NCBI RefSeq assembly: GCF_019823065.1
Contig: NZ_CP081966.1
Location: 1,581,501-1,645,500, forward strand
Source: Pseudomonas mosselii
GTDB taxonomy: Bacteria > Pseudomonadota > Gammaproteobacteria > Pseudomonadales > Pseudomonadaceae
Direction: 5' to 3'
DNA length: 64,000 nt
Numbering within the stretch: the first letter of the stretch is position 1; every line of letters starts with the position of its first letter. The position numbers and the translations under genes were made by a program. The notes below the pieces were generated by a model that had not been told where the DNA came from, ran no database searches, and saw only the letters and a list, made by a program, of their open reading frames with translations. Below are positions 59,585 to 64,000 of the stretch, one piece after another.

Positions 59585-60730
59585 TCCGCAAGGCAGTGAT
59601 GACGTCAAGCAGTCTCCGGTTGCGTATTGGCAATCGTACTCACAGAGTCCCGAAAACGGTGTGCATGAATTTGTCGAAGGGCACTTCGACTACCAGATCG
59701 ACCGGCTCGCCTCTCCATCCGAGGATTTTCATACCGGGTATGCTTTCATCCATAAAGGCGATTTGTACTTTGAGGATCTTGGTAATGGCTACCAATTCAA
59801 GCTTTTAGAAGGCGGTGGTTATCAGCAGGTACACCTGCGACGGTCGGGTGACTATCGGGCCGCGAACCATGAGTTTAGCTTTGATTACAAGACCAGCGAG
59901 TATTCTGCATGTTCCACTTCAGGCTCGCGGCCGTGCCAGAAAATTCGTGTGAATCCAGGTACGTTTCCCTATGTGTATGCCAACGCCAATGGTGCGGTTA
60001 TTACAGTGACAAATTACGGTGACGCATTGCTGTTCAGGCGCGGCAGGTGGTGCCGAATGACCATGGAAAACGATATTTATTCCTGCGCACGCCCCGTTAT
60101 CGAGCCGCTGAGCAAGCCCAGGGCAATCCAGTTCTACAGTTCCATCTCGTATCGTGGTAAGCAACTGCTTGGCGAATGGCCGACTGGGCGCATCTATGAG
60201 TTTGATGGGGCGCAACTTAAACCTTCGGATATGACCCCACCGAAAATTGCAGAGCTAGTTCCCCAGCGTTTGGGCTTCGAGGCTCAGTCAATGGCTGAGT
60301 ATTGCGGGGACCTGTTTGTGGGGTACTGGCCGAAGGGGGAGGTATGGCGGTATGACCACCAGGCAGAGCATTGGCAGCTGCTGAGGAGGTTCTTCAGCGC
60401 AGTGGAGGGGGAGACGTTCGTTCCCTATATGGATCGTGCCGCTGATACCTTGGACAGTGCCTTTTTCGGACAGCGAGTCACAGCTCTAGTGCCTCATGGA
60501 GACGCCTTGTACGTGGCAACCTCCAACTTGCGTACATGGAGGGCCAATGATGCCATTCCCGACGTCATGAATCCTGCCAGGCTGGCTGAATACGGGGCAC
60601 TCTACAAGGTGACACGCCAGGGTTGTAAGACAACCTACGCAAGTGCTCAGCGATAGGGGGCTCTACTTGGCTTCGGTAGAGAGTGATACCGGACTTATCG
60701 ATCATGGCTGCGCGCGGCAGGGATCGTGAG

Positions 60731-60777
60731 GCGACCAACACACTGTAACAGTTCGACTGTTAGGGTGTGTTGGTCGC
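60731..60777. repeat. 21-base inverted repeat upstream of comEA-like gene
   Basis: Arms GCGACCAACACACTGTAACAG and its near-complement at 60757-60777 (19 of 21 paired) flank a TTCGA loop. No T tract follows. It lies between the IS-disrupted gene and the ComEA-like gene, in a 282-base gap with no other feature, and could end transcription, form a leader structure or be a protein site. Confidence 0.65.
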
Positions 60778-60938
60778 AGTACCAGATGGCGACGGGGCCT
60801 TGCCATGACGTTCTGGTGCCAGAAGCATCCGGTAAAGGCTTGCGTCGGCGAGGCGATTGCCGTGAGCGATATCGCGATCTAACGTTAGGGGGCAACCAAG
60901 GAACGTTGCTTCATTTTAGCCGCAAGGAGTGATACCTC

Positions 60939-61262
60939 ATGCGTAATACCATACTGTCATACCTGTTGCTTTCGTTTTTCGCCGCTCTTCCCTTTAACAT
61001 CAGCGCAGCTTCCAGTGTGGACAGCCAGCCCGTCGCCACAGTGGTGAGCCCACAGGACGAGGGTGATCGGGTGGACCTGAACAAGGCTGATAGCCAGACC
61101 TTGCAAAAGGCGCTCGATGGCATCGGCCAGTCCAAGGCCCAGGCAATCATTGCCTACAGAGAAGCGAACGGTCCGTTCACTTCGGTGGATGAGCTGTTGG
61201 AAATCAAGGGCATCGGCAGCGCGTTGCTTGAGCGTAACCGTGACCGGTTGACGGTCGAGTAA
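60939..61262 (+). CDS. ComEA family helix-hairpin-helix DNA-binding protein
   Basis: A 107-residue protein with a signal peptide (ILSYLLLSFFAALPFNISA) and a C-terminal double helix-hairpin-helix domain: VDLNKADSQTLQKALDGIGQSKAQAIIAYREANGPFTSVDELLEIKGIGSALLERNR. The paired GIG motifs are the DNA-contacting hairpins. ComEA proteins bind incoming DNA in the periplasm during natural transformation; many pseudomonads carry this short form next to wbpM, where its role is unproven. AAGGAG precedes the ATG by about nine bases. It has its own upstream region containing a long hairpin. Confidence 0.9.
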   Translation: MRNTILSYLLLSFFAALPFNISAASSVDSQPVATVVSPQDEGDRVDLNKADSQTLQKALDGIGQSKAQAIIAYREANGPFTSVDELLEIKGIGSALLERNRDRLTVE

Positions 61263-61311
61263 TGCAATCGACAGCCGATCAGGCGTCTTGCCCGGTCGGC
61301 CTGTCGGTCAC

Positions 61312-61479
61312 TTAGCGATCCTGCGCATCCTTCGCGTCCGCCTCGGCATTGCGCTCATGCACCTTCTTCAACTGCTCCTCGGTCAACGGCAACTTCTTCG
61401 CCGTATCCCGCAGCATCATCAATCCGCCGACAATCGACCCGAGAGCAACCAGCAGTATCAACCAGGCATACCAAGGCAT
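61312..61479 (-). CDS. DUF2897 family small membrane protein
   Basis: A 55-residue protein with one hydrophobic helix at the N terminus (WYAWLILLVALGSIVGGLMML) and a charged cytoplasmic tail (KKLPLTEEQLKKVHERNAEAD). This matches DUF2897, whose function is unknown. The start at 61479 is preferred because AGGAG lies about eight bases upstream and the family begins MPWYAW; the open frame continues to 61551 with unconserved sequence. It is divergent from pyrF. Confidence 0.78.
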   Translation of the reverse strand: MPWYAWLILLVALGSIVGGLMMLRDTAKKLPLTEEQLKKVHERNAEADAKDAQDR

Positions 61480-61661
61480 CGAGATTCTCCTGAAAGCGTG
61501 TAGGGCACCGCTTACATGGCATTCGAGCCATTGCCGCAGCCGTTGGTTCAATTATAGGAGCCGCCCCCGCTCGGGCCAAATCTCATGACCCGCGGCCCCC
61601 AAACCCCACGCCACTTCGTTTACAATGCGCGCCGTTTACGACTTGCCAAGAGACCCTGCCC

Positions 61662-62363
61662 ATGTCCGCCTGCCAGACGCCCCTGATCGTCGCCCTGGAT
61701 TTCCCCACCCGTGACGCCGCACTGAAGCTGGCCGACCAGCTCGACCCTGCCCTGTGCCGGGTCAAGGTGGGCAAGGAACTGTTCACCAGCAGCGCCTCAG
61801 GGATAGTCGAAACCCTGTGCAGCAAGGGCTTCGAAGTGTTCCTCGACCTCAAGTTCCACGACATCCCCAACACCACCGCCATGGCGGTCAAGGCCGCGGC
61901 TGAGATGGGTGTATGGATGGTCAACGTGCACTGCTCCGGTGGCCTGCGCATGATGTCGGCCTGCCGCGAGGAGCTGGACAAGCGCAGCGGCCCGCAGCCG
62001 CTGCTGATCGGCGTGACCGTGCTGACCAGCATGGAGCGTGAGGACCTGGCCGGCATTGGCCTGGATGTCGATCCGCAGGAGCAGGTGCTGCGCCTGGCGG
62101 CGCTCGCGCAAAAAGCCGGCATGGACGGTCTGGTGTGCTCGGCACTGGAAGCGCCGGCACTGAAGGCGGCGCATCCGTCGCTGCAATTGGTGACCCCGGG
62201 GATTCGCCCGGCGGGCAGTGCCCAGGATGACCAGCGCCGGATTCTGACCCCGCGTCAGGCACTGGACGCCGGCTCCGATTACCTGGTCATCGGGCGTCCG
62301 ATCAGCCAGGCGGCGGATCCTGCCAAGGCGTTGGCTGCCGTTGTGGCTGAAATCCGCGGTTGA
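61662..62363 (+). CDS. pyrF: Orotidine 5'-phosphate decarboxylase
   Basis: A 233-residue TIM-barrel enzyme. It has [14 protein letters not shown] at the start, KVGKELF, and the catalytic [10 protein letters not shown] loop with the Asp-Lys-Asp set near residues 66-71. [16 protein letters not shown] and [11 protein letters not shown] form the phosphate-binding end. It converts OMP to UMP in pyrimidine synthesis. Full length and complete. It follows comEA and DUF2897, as in other pseudomonads to the right of wbpM. Confidence 0.97.
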   Translation: MSACQTPLIVALDFPTRDAALKLADQLDPALCRVKVGKELFTSSASGIVETLCSKGFEVFLDLKFHDIPNTTAMAVKAAAEMGVWMVNVHCSGGLRMMSACREELDKRSGPQPLLIGVTVLTSMEREDLAGIGLDVDPQEQVLRLAALAQKAGMDGLVCSALEAPALKAAHPSLQLVTPGIRPAGSAQDDQRRILTPRQALDAGSDYLVIGRPISQAADPAKALAAVVAEIRG

Positions 62364-62373
62364 ATCAGGGATC

Positions 62374-62400
62374 GTGGGAGCGGGCTTGCCCCGCTCCCAC
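62374..62400. terminator. REP-type hairpin between pyrF and the reductase gene
   Basis: A perfect 11-base stem GTGGGAGCGGG / CCCGCTCCCAC with a CTTGC loop lies ten bases after the pyrF stop, between convergent genes. Same core as the REP pair at 10988. Likely bidirectional terminator. Confidence 0.78.
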
Positions 62401-62420
62401 AAGGCGCCTGGCTGCTGATA

Positions 62421-63422
62421 TCAGACCTTCAACACCAGCTTGCCGAAATTCTCCCCGCTGAACAGCTTGAGCAGCGTCTCGGGGAAGGTCTCCAGGCCCT
62501 CCACCACATCTTCCTTGCTCTTCACCTTGCCGCTGGCCAGCCAGCCGGCCATTTCCTGCGCGGCCTTGCCGTACTCCTTGACGTAGTCCATCACCACGAA
62601 GCCTTCCATGCGCGCACGGTTGACCAGCAGCGACAAGTAGTTGGCCGGGCCCTTGACCGCTTCCTTGTTGTTGTACTGGCTGATGGCGCCGCAGATCACC
62701 ACCCGGGCCTTGAAGTTCAGGCGCGACAGCACGGCATCGAGGATGTCGCCGCCGACGTTGTCGAAGTACACATCCACGCCATTGGGGCATTCGCGCTTGA
62801 GACCGGCCAGCACGTCCTCGGCCTTGTAGTCGATGACGCCGTCGAAGCCCAGTTCGTCCAGCAGGTACTGGCACTTCTGCGCGCCCCCGGCGATGCCCAC
62901 CACGCGGCAGCCCTTGAGCTTGGCGATCTGCCCGGCAATGCTGCCGACCGCGCCAGCGGCACCGGAGATCACCACGGTCTCGCCGGCCTTGGGCTGGCCG
63001 ACATCGAGCAGGGCGAAGTAGGCGGTCATGCCGGTCATGCCCAGGGCGGACAGGTAGCGGGGCAGGGGCGCCAGGCGCGGGTCGATCTTGTGCAGGCCCT
63101 GGGGTTCGCCGGTGAAGTAATCCTGCACGCCAAGGGCACCGCTGACATGGTCGCCGGGCTTGTAGTCCGGATGCTTGGAGCTGACCACCTCGCCGACGCC
63201 GAGGGCGCGCATGACCTGGCCCAGGCCCACGGGCGGGATGTACGACTTGCCTTCGTTCATCCAGCCGCGCATGGCCGGGTCCAGCGACAGGTAGAGGTTC
63301 TTCACCAGCACCTGGCCTTCGCCCGGCTCGCTGGCGGGCCCCTGCTCATAGGTGAAATCGTCACGGCGCACGGCGCCGACCGGGCGCTTGGTCAGCAGGA
63401 AACGGCGGTTGGTGTGGGGCAT
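62421..63422 (-). CDS. NADP-dependent zinc-free MDR oxidoreductase
   Basis: A 333-residue medium-chain reductase of the leukotriene B4 dehydrogenase/curcumin reductase group. It has LYLSLDPAMRGWMNEGKSYIPPV near residue 50, the NADP-binding VISGAAGAVGSIAGQIAKLKG near residue 150, and DVYFDNVGGDILDAVL; no catalytic zinc ligands are seen. Such enzymes reduce the double bond of enones. The physiological substrate is unknown. The start at 63422 (MPHTNRRFLLTKRP) is chosen on family length and a GGAGA site upstream; the open frame to 63569 is unconserved. It is divergent from the next short-chain dehydrogenase. Confidence 0.9.
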   Translation of the reverse strand: MPHTNRRFLLTKRPVGAVRRDDFTYEQGPASEPGEGQVLVKNLYLSLDPAMRGWMNEGKSYIPPVGLGQVMRALGVGEVVSSKHPDYKPGDHVSGALGVQDYFTGEPQGLHKIDPRLAPLPRYLSALGMTGMTAYFALLDVGQPKAGETVVISGAAGAVGSIAGQIAKLKGCRVVGIAGGAQKCQYLLDELGFDGVIDYKAEDVLAGLKRECPNGVDVYFDNVGGDILDAVLSRLNFKARVVICGAISQYNNKEAVKGPANYLSLLVNRARMEGFVVMDYVKEYGKAAQEMAGWLASGKVKSKEDVVEGLETFPETLLKLFSGENFGKLVLKV

Positions 63423-63598
63423 GGCGAGTTCTCCTGAACGAGTGTGAGGGGCTGATGATCGGCGGGTTGAATGGGCCGCGTCACGCAAGATCACCGCGAA
63501 CGATAGTAGTCCAACCGTGCCCTTGATGATGCTGCCCAGCCCGGCGGTGCCCTGACTAGACTCAGCCACGACTTCCCATCCTTTTGCAGGAGCCAGTG

Positions 63599-64000
63599 AT
63601 GAGCATGACTTTCTCCGGCCAGGTTGCCCTGGTCACCGGTGGCGCGGCGGGCATCGGCCGGGCGACGGCCCAGGCATTCGCCGCCGAGGGGCTCAAGGTG
63701 GTGGTGGCCGACCGTGACGCGACCGGCGGTGAAGCCACCGTGGCGCTGATTCGCCAGGCTGGCGGCGAGGCGCTGTTCGTCGCCTGCGATGTCACCCGTG
63801 ACGACGATGTGCGTCAGTTGCATGAGCAGGTCATCACGGTTTATGGCCGGCTCGACTATGCCTTCAACAACGCCGGTATCGAGATCGAGAAGGGGCGCCT
63901 GGCGGAGGGCAGCGAGGCGGAGTTCGATGCGATCATGGGGGTCAACGTCAAGGGTGTGTGGCTGTGCATGAAGTATCAGCTACCGCTGTTGCTGGCACAG
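63599..64000 (+). CDS. SDR family oxidoreductase, 3'-truncated by window edge
   Basis: The gene starts with ATG at 63599, behind CAGGAG, and runs open to the last base; 134 residues are visible. The start MSMTFSGQVALVTGGAAGIGRATAQAFAAEG has the classical TGGAAGIG cofactor motif, CDVTRDDDV fits the adenine-ring pocket, and NNAGIE is the structural NNAG motif. The catalytic Ser and YxxxK residues must lie past the window end. An Arg-type cofactor pocket cannot be judged. Substrate unknown. Probably a classical SDR of about 250 residues. Confidence 0.88.
   Translation, partial: MSMTFSGQVALVTGGAAGIGRATAQAFAAEGLKVVVADRDATGGEATVALIRQAGGEALFVACDVTRDDDVRQLHEQVITVYGRLDYAFNNAGIEIEKGRLAEGSEAEFDAIMGVNVKGVWLCMKYQLPLLLAQ

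Larger units (their letters stand above)
58141..60656 (+). pseudogene. Exported propeller-like protein gene split by IS256
   Basis: The gene starts with ATG at 58141 (MFKRTCGVLVVLVLAGLFLV, a signal peptide or lipoprotein-like anchor) and is cut after codon 27. The rest continues at 59592. Removing the 1362-bp element and one TCCGCAAG copy joins ...ALNGPQ to GSDDVKQSPVAYW in the same frame and restores a 381-residue protein. The body has repeated strand motifs (GDLYFEDLGNG, LLGEWPTGRIYEFDG, LFVGYWPKGEVWRYD), as in a beta-propeller, and several Cys. Function unknown; no homology is claimed with the 631-residue exported protein. The apparent start at 59526 is made of IS sequence and is not real. 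Confidence 0.85.

Noticed and set aside
59526..60656. Stand-alone 376-residue gene starting in the IS256 end
   Set aside because: The first 22 codons are IS sequence; the true start is at 58141, before the insertion.

Overview
The window comes from a Pseudomonas chromosome, most likely of the P. putida group. Supporting signs are high-GC coding with strong Shine-Dalgarno sites, several copies of the pseudomonad repetitive extragenic palindromes, and a gene order known from P. putida and P. aeruginosa: the N-acetylglutaminylglutamine amide genes, mnmC, mupP-ubiG, gyrA-serC-pheA-tyrA/aroA-cmk-rpsA-ihfB, then an O-antigen island ending in wbpM, then a ComEA-like gene and pyrF. The species call is inferred from recognition of these proteins, not from a search.

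Layout. 1-10981: tail of a short-chain dehydrogenase, a CsrA/RsmI regulator, a YheU-like protein, the three-gene osmoprotectant (NAGGN) cluster on the minus strand, mnmC, polyphosphate:AMP phosphotransferase and an EamA transporter. 11068-25292: housekeeping and accessory genes: fumC, DUF2059, BolA, trhO, a DsbA-like protein, an ABC exporter, a GGDEF/EAL protein, a TenA/PqqC-like protein, a YciK-type reductase, mupP, ubiG and the methylthioadenosine salvage pair mtaD/mtnA. 25541-36417: gyrA followed by the serine and aromatic amino acid genes serC, pheA and tyrA-aroA, then cmk, rpsA, ihfB and a LapA-domain protein.

36418-60656 is an O-antigen locus between ihfB/lapA and comEA, the same position as the P. 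aeruginosa B-band cluster. WbpA, WbpB, WbpE and WbpD homologues should make UDP-GlcNAc3NAcA; no WbpI epimerase is present. WbpM, a PglE-like aminotransferase, a PglD-like acetyltransferase and a PglC-like phosphoglycosyl transferase should make and attach di-N-acetyl-bacillosamine as the first sugar. Two GT4 glycosyltransferases, a Wzx flippase and an unusual fusion of a class II glutamine amidotransferase to a WbpG-like amidotransferase complete the set. The middle part is more A+T-rich and carries genes of unknown function, as expected for transferred surface-polysaccharide DNA.

The locus is visibly damaged. The candidate Wzy polymerase gene has a frameshift at a run of eight G and is also split by a 2068-bp IS66-family element flanked by ATTGTTGT. 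A second exported-protein gene downstream of wbpM is split by a 1362-bp IS256-family element flanked by TCCGCAAG. In both cases removing the element and one target copy restores the reading frame across the junction exactly. A shortened second copy of the flippase gene lies after a 631-residue protein of unknown function. The strain probably makes no polymerised O antigen from this locus, unless the G run slips back and a copy without IS66 exists.

60939-64000 returns to the core genome: comEA-like, DUF2897, pyrF, an NADP-dependent reductase, and the start of another short-chain dehydrogenase cut by the window end. No tRNA, rRNA, CRISPR array or prophage was seen.
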